Shown here: piece after piece, positions 51,272-59,221 of the stretch
How the letters are laid out: each line of letters begins with the position of its first letter
How positions within the stretch are numbered: position 1 is the stretch's first letter
Origin: Bacteroidales bacterium
Lineage (GTDB): Bacteria > Bacteroidota > Bacteroidia > Bacteroidales > F082
DNA: 64,000 bases
Direction: 5' to 3'
NCBI GenBank assembly: GCA_017460915.1
Contig: JAFUAA010000048.1
Span: 1-64,000, forward strand
Notes under the pieces: generated by a model
Seen by the model: the letters and a program-made list of their open reading frames with translations, nothing else
What the model was told of the DNA's origin: nothing
The model's database searches: none
Position numbers and translations under genes: made by a program

Positions 51272-51313
51272 CAATCCGCAACTCAGGCGTAGGCTTGGGG
51301 TTGCGGATTTTTT
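51272..51313 (+). repeat. Dispersed hairpin repeat, copy 10
   Basis: CAATCCGCAACTCAGGCGTA and GGCTTGGGGTTGCGGATTTT, with an extra G in the loop. Confidence 0.82.
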
Positions 51314-51378
51314 ATAGGTTCCGTAATATTTTCAATTTTTTCAGCGAAATTGGGCAAGGGGAATTGGAGCAAAACACC

Positions 51379-51386
51379 TATTTTTG
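51379..51386 (+). promoter_or_regulatory. -7 box ahead of the RibD-like remnant and acetyltransferase
   Basis: TATTTTTG followed by CG, 21 bases before the ATG at 51408. Confidence 0.55.
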
Positions 51387-51407
51387 CGCAAAATTCATCA
51401 TACGACT

Positions 51408-51560
51408 ATGAGACCTTATTTGATTTGTCACATGGCAGCATCGCTCGACGGCCGCATCGACTGTGCCATGACGGAAGTGATTGGCGGCGACGAATATTAC
51501 GAAACCCTGGAACAACTTGGTGCGAAGACCGAAATCAACGGCACGGTGGAGATGCGGTAT
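51408..51560 (+). pseudogene. N-terminal remnant of a RibD_C/dihydrofolate-reductase-like gene
   Basis: MRPYLICHMAASLDGRID, then GGDEYYETLEQLGAKTEING, is the start of a RibD C-terminal/DHFR-like reductase. After about 50 residues the similarity ends and the frame runs to 51617 into the next gene. About 130 residues of the domain are missing, so it is not functional, though its promoter may now serve the acetyltransferase. Confidence 0.7.
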
Positions 51561-51613
51561 AAAGTCTTAAAAATGACATTCCTAATGTCGAGAAATCACA
51601 TAAGACAAACACA

Positions 51614-52162
51614 ATGAATGAACAACCCACTGGAAAAACTTACGTCGGCAGCGACGAACTCTATGCCGATGTGAAACGCTGTATGGCGTTGGTGGCCGAG
51701 ATGAACAACGGCTACAAGAGCGAAAGCGAGGTGCGCGACTACCTGCGCGAAATCACCGGCTCGGCGATTGACGAGACCGTGCGCGTGTTCCCGCCTTTCA
51801 ACATCAACTACGGCAAAAAGACGACTTTTGGAAAGGGCAGTTTCGTCAATTTCGGTTGTACCTTCCTCGCCCTCGGCGGCATCACCATCGAGGAAGGCGT
51901 GTTCATCGCGCCGCACGTGGTGCTGGCCACGGAATACCACCCCGAAGACCCCGAAACTCGGCATTCGCTGCTCACCAAGCCCATCGTCATCAACAAGAAT
52001 GCCTGGATTGGTGCCAATGCGACCATTCTCGCTGGCGTTACCGTAGGCGAAAACGCCATCGTCGCAGCAGGCGCAGTGGTCAGCAAGGACGTGCCTGACA
52101 ATACTATCGTGGGCGGTGTCCCCGCAAAGGTGATTCGGGAGATAAAGCACCATAAAAGTTGA
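51614..52162 (+). CDS. Hexapeptide-repeat acetyltransferase (Maa/NodL type)
   Basis: 182 residues. N-terminal helices with [20 protein letters not shown], then the beta-helix ([55 protein letters not shown]). The catalytic His is in [11 protein letters not shown]. Related to, but distinct from, the enzyme at 44212. It probably acetylates a sugar using acetyl-CoA. Confidence 0.9.
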   Translation: MNEQPTGKTYVGSDELYADVKRCMALVAEMNNGYKSESEVRDYLREITGSAIDETVRVFPPFNINYGKKTTFGKGSFVNFGCTFLALGGITIEEGVFIAPHVVLATEYHPEDPETRHSLLTKPIVINKNAWIGANATILAGVTVGENAIVAAGAVVSKDVPDNTIVGGVPAKVIREIKHHKS

Positions 52163-52190
52163 TGTTTTTTCGGATTTGGCGAAGAAAGAT

Positions 52191-52198
52191 TATCTTTG
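52191..52198 (+). promoter_or_regulatory. -7 box for the rhodanese-MBL lipoprotein gene
   Basis: TATCTTTG followed by CA, 60 bases before the ATG at 52258. Confidence 0.6.
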
Positions 52199-52257
52199 CA
52201 GAGAGATATATGACGGCTTTTCCGTATCTTTACCGCCTCGAACAAACACATATTATT

Positions 52258-53316
52258 ATGAAGAGGATAATCACTAGTTTACTTGCCCTCTTGGGCTTGG
52301 CTGCATGTAGTCAACAAGGTTATGAGAACATGGATGTCAACGCTTTTGCATCACGCATTGCTGATCAAGATGTCGTTCTGCTTGATGTGAGAACCGCCGA
52401 CGAATACGATGACGGCCACATTCATGACGCAATCAACATCGATGTCAAACAGGACGGTTTCATCGGAAAAGCGCAATCAATGCTGCCTATTGATAAAACA
52501 ATTGCCGTATATTGTCGTGGTGGGAAACGCTCTGCCAACGCCTCGGGGATGCTTGTCAAAGAAGGTTACAAGGTCGTGAATCTGGAAGGCGGTATCATGG
52601 CATGGAAAGATGCGGGTATGCCCATTGAGAAAAATGAAAGTGCATACGAGGTCGATGGCTTTACAACCCAAAGCGGCAGGACAGTCAAGTTCCACGCTTT
52701 GACTCACGCCAGCATCAGAATTGAGTATGACGGCAGGGAAATACTGGTCGACCCCGTGACGAAATTAGGCGAAAAGACCATTGACTACACCGCCATGCCC
52801 CAAGCCGATTACCTCTTCGTCACCCACGAGCATTTCGACCATTTCGACACGTTGGCCATCAAGCAACTCACAAGTGACAAAACACAGCTTATCACCAACC
52901 GACGTTGCGCCGACATGTTGGGTTATGGCACTGTGATGGCTAATGGCGATGTGCTTCAGTTGGCCGACAACTTTACTGTTGAGGCTGTTCCCGCTTACAA
53001 CATCGCTCAAGAGCACCTGCAATTCCACCCCAAAGGTCGCGACAACGGTTTCATCTTCACCCTCGACGGACTGAGAATCTATGTTGCTGGCGACACCGAA
53101 GACATTCCTGAAATGGCCAACATCAAGGACATCGATGTTGCATTCTTACCTTGCAACCAGCCCTACACCATGACGGTCGAGCAACTCATAAATGCGGCAA
53201 GAATGGTCAAGCCGAAGGTGCTGTTTCCTTATCATTATGGCCAAACTGACGTCAGCAGCATCCCATCACAATTGGAAGCCGACGGAATCGAGGCAAGGAT
53301 TAGGCATTACGAATGA
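52258..53316 (+). CDS. Rhodanese-metallo-beta-lactamase-fold fusion lipoprotein
   Basis: About 352 residues with a lipoprotein signal (lipobox LAAC). A rhodanese domain spans about 25-115 (DVVLLDVRTADEYDDGHIHD; active-site loop CRGGKRS). An MBL-fold domain of the UlaG/YtnP-like kind follows (THEHFDHFD; VAGDTEDIPEM; FPYHYGQTD). The two domains suggest sulfur transfer linked to a hydrolase, as in persulfide dioxygenase fusions, but the MBL type here is closer to UlaG-like hydrolases. Predicted location is the periplasmic side of a membrane. Confidence 0.87.
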   Translation: MKRIITSLLALLGLAACSQQGYENMDVNAFASRIADQDVVLLDVRTADEYDDGHIHDAINIDVKQDGFIGKAQSMLPIDKTIAVYCRGGKRSANASGMLVKEGYKVVNLEGGIMAWKDAGMPIEKNESAYEVDGFTTQSGRTVKFHALTHASIRIEYDGREILVDPVTKLGEKTIDYTAMPQADYLFVTHEHFDHFDTLAIKQLTSDKTQLITNRRCADMLGYGTVMANGDVLQLADNFTVEAVPAYNIAQEHLQFHPKGRDNGFIFTLDGLRIYVAGDTEDIPEMANIKDIDVAFLPCNQPYTMTVEQLINAARMVKPKVLFPYHYGQTDVSSIPSQLEADGIEARIRHYE

Positions 53317-53323
53317 TCCACAT

Positions 53324-53929
53324 TCATCTTTTCCACGCTCCTATCACCTCACCAATGTATATGGTGTGGATGCCAGGTTCAAAACCGTCGTACCATTGTT
53401 TGGGAGTGTCGTTTCTGAAGTCCTGTTCCATTTGGTGCCAAGCCGTCATGGTTTCGCATTCAATGACGAGATTGGCCTCCTCGTAATAGGGAGTTCCATG
53501 CTCGGTATAGGCTACATGTAAGCCAAGTGCTGCGGCTTTGTCGCCATCACGCCCGCTGTTCTTTCCCATATACTGCCAGACGGAAGGGTCGTCGAATTGC
53601 ATGATGGTGAATCGGGGGTACTGCTCCATAAACTCCCAAGTGTAGCGACCGGGCGCCACATAAACGGTAATGGCTGGACGGTTGTGACCAAGGTAGTTTC
53701 CGATGCCGCCCCATCCGATGGTCATGGCGTTGTTCCGAGTGGTGTCGCCGCTGCAAAGGATGAGGTTTTCTGTAAACCACGTGAAACCGTTTTTCTCAAA
53801 CGCTTTCTGCACGTCGAAAGCGGTCAGTTCATTGCTTTCCTTGCTCATAGTTGGTTGTTCTTGCTTCTGGTGGTTGCAGCTTGTGGCCAGCAATAGGGCG
53901 AGGGCTGCTAAGATTAATTGTTTTTGCAT
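53324..53929 (-). CDS. Flavin reductase-like lipoprotein (second)
   Basis: About 201 residues from MQKQLILAAL, a lipoprotein signal (lipobox ATSC). An internal Met at base 53848 marks the start of the enzyme part. NLILCSGDTTRNNAMTIGWG, AITVYVAPGRYTWEFMEQYP, and IGEVIGAWKR fit the FMN-binding split barrel. Upstream in-frame starts to 54124 lie before the signal peptide and were not used. Convergent with the rhodanese-MBL gene, 7 bases apart. Confidence 0.83.
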   Translation of the reverse strand: MQKQLILAALALLLATSCNHQKQEQPTMSKESNELTAFDVQKAFEKNGFTWFTENLILCSGDTTRNNAMTIGWGGIGNYLGHNRPAITVYVAPGRYTWEFMEQYPRFTIMQFDDPSVWQYMGKNSGRDGDKAAALGLHVAYTEHGTPYYEEANLVIECETMTAWHQMEQDFRNDTPKQWYDGFEPGIHTIYIGEVIGAWKR

Positions 53930-54023
53930 ATCGTTCTGTTTTATCTGCGCATTTTTTCGATTAGCACTTTGTGTTGAGGGATTAATGTCAATGGCCGTTA
54001 TGGCTGCAAATCGTTTCATGCCG

Positions 54024-54031
54024 CAAAAATA
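54024..54031 (-). promoter_or_regulatory. -7 box for the flavin reductase lipoprotein gene
   Basis: The minus strand reads TATTTTTG followed by CGG, giving a leader of about 85 bases to the ATG at 53929. Confidence 0.55.
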
Positions 54032-54158
54032 CAAAAAACGCAGGCTCAAAGCATATCTCGGTCGTGTGCTTTCGTGATTTTTTCTGTGGACTTCTAAAAA
54101 TATATGGATTAAGTAACTGTTCAAAACTAATATGCATAATCAATTGACATGGGACACG

Positions 54159-54192
54159 AGACGGGGGCAATGACTCGCTTCCCGCGTCTTTT
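54159..54192 (+). terminator. Possible hairpin terminator in a gene-free stretch
   Basis: AGACGGGGG pairs with CCCGCGTCT with one mismatch, then TTTTA. No plus-strand gene ends here, so it could end a small RNA or be a relic. Confidence 0.35.
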
Positions 54193-54199
54193 ATGAAAC

Positions 54200-54207
54200 T
54201 AATTTTG
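54200..54207 (+). promoter_or_regulatory. -7 box for the broken small secreted-protein gene
   Basis: TAATTTTG followed by CT, 11 bases before the ATG at 54219. Confidence 0.45.
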
Positions 54208-54218
54208 CTCATCTACTT

Positions 54219-54457
54219 ATGAAAATGCGTTATTAATCTTGTTGGCCTTTGTTTGTGTAGTTCCTCTACGAGCGCAAGAACAATTGGAAGCCGAACTCAT
54301 CGGGGACAGCAGATGTTCTGTCGCCCTGCTGCCTATCGTCAAAGTGCCCGACTGCATGATGAGATTTATTGGGACTTCACGGAAAATGTTACCAAAAGAC
54401 ATCGTCGAAACACCAGATGGCGAATTCCTGATCATGCGAATGAAGAATATTTGGTGA
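54219..54457 (+). pseudogene. Remnant of a small secreted protein gene
   Basis: After ATGAA the sequence is one base short of an open frame that reads NALLILLAFVCVVPLRAQEQ, a clear signal peptide, followed by about 60 residues (LEAELIGDSRCS ... ETPDGEFLIMRMKNIW). In the other frame a YWDFTENVTKR stretch suggests more frameshifts. The family is not recognised. Confidence 0.4.
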
Positions 54458-54639
54458 AGAGGATGAAAGGGACGAATGAAGTTAGTTTGAGCTTGCGGAG
54501 TTTTGTGTTGTGCAGTAAACGAGGAGGGTGCTCCATGGAAATCAGGTTTTTGTGAATCGGTTGACACGAGTGGGGGGAGTTCGAGGAAAGAAAAATCCAT
54601 AACCGATTGATAATCAATTATGGATTGGTGGATAATTTG

Positions 54640-54711
54640 TAGCCCAACTAGGACTCGAACCTAGATTTAAAGTTTAGGAAACTTCCGTTCTATCCCTTGA
54701 ACTATTAGGCC
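54640..54711 (-). tRNA. tRNA-Arg (anticodon CCU)
   Basis: The minus strand folds as a cloverleaf: acceptor GGCCTAA/TTGGGCT with G-U pairs, D-stem GTTC/GAAC, anticodon stem GAAGT/ACTTT with loop TTCCTAA (anticodon CCT), and T-arm CTAGG-TTCGAGT-CCTAG. Discriminator A; CCA is not encoded. Confidence 0.93.
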
Positions 54712-54777
54712 ATCGATTGCTTTGTTTCCTGCAATGACGCTGCAAAGGTACGACTTTTTTTGAAACAAAGGCAAACA

Positions 54778-55539
54778 TTATTTCAACTCAAGCACGATGG
54801 GGCAGTGGTCCGACTGCATCACTTCGGGCAGGATGTCAACGGCGGCAATGCGGTCGCGGAGGTTGTCGGTCACCATGTGGTAGTCGATGCGCCAGCCGAG
54901 ATTTTTTGCTCTGGCACCGGCGCGGAAGCTCCACCAACTGTAGCGGTTGGGTTCCTTCACCAAATGCCGGAAGCTGTCGACGTAGCCGTCGCTGAGGAAG
55001 TTGGTCATCCATTGGCGTTCCTCGGGCAAGAACCCTGATGAGGTGTCGTGCTTTCGCGGGTTGTTGATGTCGATATCCTCGTGGCAGATGTTGTAGTCGC
55101 CCGAAAGCACCAGTTGCGGCCTCTCCTTGCGTAATTCGTTGACGTACTGGCGGAAAAAGTCGAGCCACACCATCTTGAAGGCTTGGCGTTCGTCGCCTGT
55201 GGTGCCCGAAGGATGATAGACGCTCACCACCGAAAGGTCACCAAAGTCGGTGCGGAGGAAGCGGCCTTCGTTGTCGTAAATTGGCTCGTTCATGCCGTAA
55301 ACCACGTTGTCGGGCTCCTGTTTCGTGATGAGTCCCACGCCGCTGTAGCCTTTCTTTTGGGCGGGGAACCAATAGTGATGATAGCCCATCATCTCGAAGT
55401 CCATCAAGGGGATTTGGTCGGGTGTGGCTTTCAGTTCCTGGAAGCAGAGCACGTCGGGTTGGTAGTCGTTGATCCATTGCAGCAAGCCCTTGTTGATGGC
55501 CGCACGGATGCCGTTCACGTTATAGCTGACGATTTTCAT
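54778..55539 (-). CDS. xth: Exodeoxyribonuclease III
   Basis: 253 residues, full length for the ExoIII/AP endonuclease family. Catalytic motifs: SYNVNGIRAAI, CFQELKATPDQ (Glu), YHPSG, LSGDYNICHEDID (Asp/Asn), and the C-terminal RIDYHMVT and SDHCPIVLEL (Asp-His). It removes nucleotides 3'-5' from duplex DNA and cuts at abasic sites during base-excision repair. Next to tRNA-Arg, same strand. Confidence 0.95.
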   Translation of the reverse strand: MKIVSYNVNGIRAAINKGLLQWINDYQPDVLCFQELKATPDQIPLMDFEMMGYHHYWFPAQKKGYSGVGLITKQEPDNVVYGMNEPIYDNEGRFLRTDFGDLSVVSVYHPSGTTGDERQAFKMVWLDFFRQYVNELRKERPQLVLSGDYNICHEDIDINNPRKHDTSSGFLPEERQWMTNFLSDGYVDSFRHLVKEPNRYSWWSFRAGARAKNLGWRIDYHMVTDNLRDRIAAVDILPEVMQSDHCPIVLELK

Positions 55540-55653
55540 AGTCTTCTGATTTAATTTGCGAAAATAGCGAAAAAATCGTTTCTTTTTTCATCGCACCTTA
55601 CTTTTTCCTATTTTAGCGGCCTAAAAACGAGCAAAACCGTGTTAAAGGGCAAG

Positions 55654-57417
55654 ATGAACCAATGGATTGACCGCTTCAACTCTTGGCGGGCGATGCATAT
55701 GACCGACCGTCGCTTCATGCTGTTGCTCAGCATGCCGACGGGATTTTGTGCTGGTGCTGCCGCTGTGATTATCAAGAAATTGGCGCACGGCATCCGCGAC
55801 TTGGTCATCAATGCGCAGTTCAACTATTCGCATTTCTTGTATTTCATTTGTCCCGCCATCGGCGTCTTGCTTACCAATTTGTTCTGCAAATATGTTTTGC
55901 GGAAAGAAGTGGGGCACGGCATTCCAGGCATCCTTTACGCCATTTCGAAAAACAAGGGCAAGGTAAGCCGCCGCAGCACTTGGTCGAGCATCATCACCAG
56001 CGCCTTGACGGTCGGCTTCGGCGGTTCGGTGGGACTGGAGGGCCCCAGTGTTTCGACGGGTGGCAGCATCGGTTCCAACATCGCACAATTGCTGAAACTC
56101 GACTACAAGCACACTATCCAGCTCATCGGCATGGGTGGCGCGGCGGCGTTGGCGGCCATCTTCCAGGCTCCCATCACGGGCATTGTCTTTGCCCTTGAGG
56201 TGTTTATGATCGACTTGTCGCTCAATGCGATAGTGCCCATCATCGTGTCGGCCTTTGTCGCCATCCTGACGGCCTATTTCTTCTTGGGCCAGACGGTAGA
56301 ATATCCCGCCGCCATCGCCGAAGGTTTCATCCCGAGCAATGCTATCTATTATATCGGTTTGGGACTCTTCGCAGGCTTGGTTTCGGCCTATTTCCTGAAA
56401 GTCAGTTTCAGTGTCGAGAAAAACTTCAAGAAAATAGAATCGCCATGGGTGCGTTTCCTTATTGGAGGTTCTCTTTTGGGTATATTAATCTTCCTGTTTC
56501 CAGCCCTTTACGGCGAGGGTTACGAAGCCATCAACTCGGCTTTGCGTGGCGACTACAGTCCCATCTTTGGCAATCCGTGGTTCGCGCGTTTCAAGGATTT
56601 CGACCTGATTGTCATCATCCTCTTCGCAGGAATGATTTTGCTGAAAGCCTTTGCCACCGCCTTCACTTTCGGTGCTGGCGGCGTGGGTGGCACCTTTGCT
56701 CCGGCCTTGTTCATCGGGGCGTTTACGGGGCTTTTCTTTGCCACCTTGGTCAATTATCTCGGCATTGCTGAACTCGACCCAACCAAATTCGCCCTTGTCG
56801 GGATGAGCGGCCTCGTGGCGGGTATGCTTCATGCGCCACTGACAGGCATTTTCCTCATCGCAGAAATCACCAACGGCTATGCGCTCATCGTCCCGCTGAT
56901 GATTGTTTCGGCCTTAGCTTATGCCATCAACCGACTGTTTTTCAACCATTCCATCTATACCAATGCCGTGGCCGAAAAAGGCGTTGAGGTGACGCACAAC
57001 AAGGACAAAAGCATTCTCAACATGATGGCTATCAACCAATTGATAGAGACTAACTTTAGTTCTATTGACCCTGACTGTCTTTTCCGTGATTTGTTGCCGC
57101 TGGTCTCTTCTTCGAAGCGCAACATCTTCCCCGTGGTCGACAAGGAGGGTTTTTTCTGCGGTCATGTGCTGTTTGATGACATTCGCGGCATCCTTTTCGA
57201 TTCGAAATATTATGACCAATCAATCCAGAATTTCGCAGTCCTGCCCGATTATGTCATCCACCCCGAGGAACCGATGGAGGAGATTGTGCATAAGTTCCAG
57301 AAATCAGGGAAATACAACATTCCTGTCATTCAAGGCGGGAAGTATCTGGGATATATCTCGCGAGCCAATGTGTTTTCGGCGTACCGCAACATGATGAGCG
57401 AGATCTCGGAGGATTAG
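55654..57417 (+). CDS. ClC-family chloride channel/transporter with CBS domains
   Basis: About 587 residues from MNQWIDRF (a GTG at 55639 is an alternative start). Many membrane helices carry the ClC selectivity-filter segments: GGSVGLEGPSVSTGGSIGS and GAGGVGGTFAPALFIGAFTG, with AAALAAIFQAPITGIVFALE. After about residue 435 two CBS domains follow (DCLFRDLLPLVSSSKRNIFP; YVIHPEEPMEEIVHKFQKSG). It would move chloride, perhaps coupled to protons, across the inner membrane, with nucleotide sensing by the CBS pair. Confidence 0.92.
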   Translation: MNQWIDRFNSWRAMHMTDRRFMLLLSMPTGFCAGAAAVIIKKLAHGIRDLVINAQFNYSHFLYFICPAIGVLLTNLFCKYVLRKEVGHGIPGILYAISKNKGKVSRRSTWSSIITSALTVGFGGSVGLEGPSVSTGGSIGSNIAQLLKLDYKHTIQLIGMGGAAALAAIFQAPITGIVFALEVFMIDLSLNAIVPIIVSAFVAILTAYFFLGQTVEYPAAIAEGFIPSNAIYYIGLGLFAGLVSAYFLKVSFSVEKNFKKIESPWVRFLIGGSLLGILIFLFPALYGEGYEAINSALRGDYSPIFGNPWFARFKDFDLIVIILFAGMILLKAFATAFTFGAGGVGGTFAPALFIGAFTGLFFATLVNYLGIAELDPTKFALVGMSGLVAGMLHAPLTGIFLIAEITNGYALIVPLMIVSALAYAINRLFFNHSIYTNAVAEKGVEVTHNKDKSILNMMAINQLIETNFSSIDPDCLFRDLLPLVSSSKRNIFPVVDKEGFFCGHVLFDDIRGILFDSKYYDQSIQNFAVLPDYVIHPEEPMEEIVHKFQKSGKYNIPVIQGGKYLGYISRANVFSAYRNMMSEISED

Positions 57418-57440
57418 TAGGGACGCAACGAATGCGTCCG
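57417..57440 (+). repeat. Second-family palindromic repeat (GTAGRGACGC type), copy a
   Basis: GTAGGGACGCA and TGCGTCC form an inverted repeat between the convergent ClC and TadA genes. Confidence 0.55.
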
Positions 57441-57445
57441 TTTCG

Positions 57446-57889
57446 TTATCGTTTCTGTTTGAAAAATTCCGTCAGCAAAGCGAGGCATTCCTCGCGCATC
57501 ACACCCGTTTCGGTTTTCGTTTTTGGGTGTAGCATGTGGCCTAAACGCGAAAAACCGTTTTTCGGGTCGTCGGCAGCCCAAACGACCTTCCCGATGTGCG
57601 AATGGCACAAGGCTCCGGCGCACATAGGGCAGGGCTCCAAGGTAACGTAAAGCGTGCATTCGTCCAGGTATTTCGCACCCAGCGCGTTGGCTGCCGCAGT
57701 GATGGCCAACATCTCGGCGTGGGCGGTCACGTCGTTGAGGGTTTCGGTTTGGTTGTGGGCGCGAGCAATGACTTTGTTGTTGCACACCACGATGGCTCCG
57801 ATGGGGATTTCGTCGGCCTCAAAGGCATGCAGCGCCTCTTGATAGGCCTGTTTCATGTAATATTCGTTGGAGAAAACGGATAATGTCAT
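57446..57889 (-). CDS. tadA: tRNA adenosine deaminase
   Basis: 147 residues of the cytidine-deaminase fold: zinc ligands in AHAEMLAI (HAE) and EPCPMCAGAL (PCxxC). NNKVIARAHNQTETLNDVTA is typical of TadA. It converts A34 to inosine in tRNA-Arg(ACG). It lies 6 bases from the nitrilase gene and probably shares its mRNA. Confidence 0.93.
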   Translation of the reverse strand: MTLSVFSNEYYMKQAYQEALHAFEADEIPIGAIVVCNNKVIARAHNQTETLNDVTAHAEMLAITAAANALGAKYLDECTLYVTLEPCPMCAGALCHSHIGKVVWAADDPKNGFSRLGHMLHPKTKTETGVMREECLALLTEFFKQKR

Positions 57890-57895
57890 ATTTCA

Positions 57896-58726
57896 TTAAG
57901 GGTTGGTAGAGACGCAAGATTTTGCGTCTTTACAAGTTAAAATGTCAAATTCATCCCAATCCGGACCCAGAGGGAATTTCTGTCGGAAATGTTGCAGTTT
58001 TTCACCGTCCAAGGTGCAATGTAGCACGGCTTCTTGGTAAGGCTCGGCTTTGGAAATGACCTCGCCGCGGGCGTTAATCACTTGTGATTCGCCGCTGTAG
58101 TGCAGTCCGTGAGCATCTTCGCCCACACGGTTCACGCCGATGAAATAGGCTTGGTTCTCGATGGCGCGGGCTTGGAGCAACGTGTTCCAAACGTTCATCC
58201 GCGAATTGGGGAAGTTGGCCAAATAGACCCCCAAATCGTATTCGTAAGCCCCGTTTTCATAGCGGTTTCGCGCCCAAATGGGGAAGCGAATATCGTAGCA
58301 AACCATCGGCTTGATCTTCCAGCCTTTCAGTTCCACAATTAGTTGTTTTTCACCACGTTTCACCAGTTGGTCTTCGCCGCCCATCGTGAAGGTGTGCCGC
58401 TTGAAATAAAGTTCGTAGGAGCCATCGGGGCGCATCCAGACGAGGCTGTTGTAGTAATGCCCGTCTTTCTCCAAAGGGAAGGTGGCGCAAATCACAGCAT
58501 TCTTTGTTTTAGCTTGATTATGAATCCATTGCATCGTTAGTCCATCTTCGTTTTCAGCGAAAATTTTGGGCTCTACGGGAAAACCAGTCGTAAATGTTTC
58601 GGGCAAGAGAATCAAATCGGTTTCAGGCTTGATTTGTTCCAGCAACTCGCTGAAATACACGTAGTTAGTGGCTTTATCCTCCCATCTGAGGGCGGCTTGG
58701 AGGTAGGCGATGTTGAGGTTTGGCAT
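57896..58726 (-). CDS. Nitrilase-superfamily amidohydrolase (omega-amidase-like)
   Basis: 276 residues. The catalytic triad is visible: Glu in LLPETFTTGF, Lys in YFKRHTFTMGG, and Cys in VCYDIRFPIWARN. The pattern matches YafV/NIT2-type omega-amidases that remove ammonia from alpha-ketoglutaramate. The last ~12 residues (CKDAKSCVSTNP) are encoded by a palindromic repeat that runs into the gene end, so the native C-terminus has been replaced or extended. Divergent from the small lipoprotein gene. Confidence 0.9.
   Translation of the reverse strand: MPNLNIAYLQAALRWEDKATNYVYFSELLEQIKPETDLILLPETFTTGFPVEPKIFAENEDGLTMQWIHNQAKTKNAVICATFPLEKDGHYYNSLVWMRPDGSYELYFKRHTFTMGGEDQLVKRGEKQLIVELKGWKIKPMVCYDIRFPIWARNRYENGAYEYDLGVYLANFPNSRMNVWNTLLQARAIENQAYFIGVNRVGEDAHGLHYSGESQVINARGEVISKAEPYQEAVLHCTLDGEKLQHFRQKFPLGPDWDEFDILTCKDAKSCVSTNP
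57905..57934 (+). repeat. Second-family palindromic repeat, copy b, inside the nitrilase 3' end
   Basis: GGTAGAGACGCAAGATTTTG followed by CGTCTTTAC is an imperfect palindrome. It supplies the final codons of the nitrilase gene. Confidence 0.65.
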
Positions 58727-58746
58727 AATTTGTGTTTATTGCAATG

Positions 58747-58754
58747 CAAAAATA
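58747..58754 (-). promoter_or_regulatory. -7 box for the nitrilase-TadA operon
   Basis: The minus strand reads TATTTTTG followed by CA, 20 bases from the ATG at 58726. Confidence 0.65.
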
Positions 58755-58766
58755 GAAAATTAATCT

Positions 58767-58774
58767 TACTTTTG
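58767..58774 (+). promoter_or_regulatory. -7 box for the lipoprotein-AsmA operon
   Basis: TACTTTTG followed by CC. It lies 12 bases from the divergent box at 58747-58754, so the two promoters face away from each other in a compact arrangement. Confidence 0.6.
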
Positions 58775-58816
58775 CCGAAAAATTCGATTTACTACAGCAA
58801 CTTAAACGACGACCTG

Positions 58817-59221
58817 ATGAAAAAACTGCTTCACATCTCTTTGGGCTTGGCCATGGCTTTCTGCCTTAGCGCCTGCGGTGGATTAGAGGTTGATGTCGAT
58901 GATTTCGACGAGGCCGACCTTTATGGCAAGTGGCAGGAAGGCACGGTCTTTGAACGCTATTATGCCCAACCCTTCGACCATATCCTTCCCAATGGTGACT
59001 CCGTGCAAGTGAACGGCTTCACTTGGGACGAAAGCGACGACATTAGCGAAGAGGAAGCCCAACCTTTCAACTGGAGTTTGACGGGATCCACGTTGAAGCA
59101 TGAGCATGTGGGAACATTTGTTACCGTGCCGAAACTTTATACCATCACTACATTGAATTCCAACGAGTTGATATACAATGATGATTATGGAACAACACAT
59201 CACTTTTCAAGAGTTTTCTAA
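58817..59221 (+). CDS. Small lipoprotein of unknown function
   Basis: 134 residues with a lipoprotein signal (lipobox LSAC) followed by an acidic stretch (VDVDDFDEADLYGKW) and a small beta-rich domain that resembles lipocalin-like Bacteroidota lipoproteins (LYGKWQEGTVFERYY; LYTITTLNSNELIYND). The AsmA gene begins at the next base after its stop, so the two are coupled. Confidence 0.7.
   Translation: MKKLLHISLGLAMAFCLSACGGLEVDVDDFDEADLYGKWQEGTVFERYYAQPFDHILPNGDSVQVNGFTWDESDDISEEEAQPFNWSLTGSTLKHEHVGTFVTVPKLYTITTLNSNELIYNDDYGTTHHFSRVF

Noticed and set aside
293-51313. The dispersed hairpins as a CRISPR array
   Set aside because: Copies are kilobases apart in separate intergenic regions with no regular spacers, and no cas gene is present.
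293-51313. The dispersed hairpins as ordinary terminators only
   Set aside because: Loop sequence and orientation are conserved and two copies lie between divergent genes. Termination may be one function but not the full explanation.
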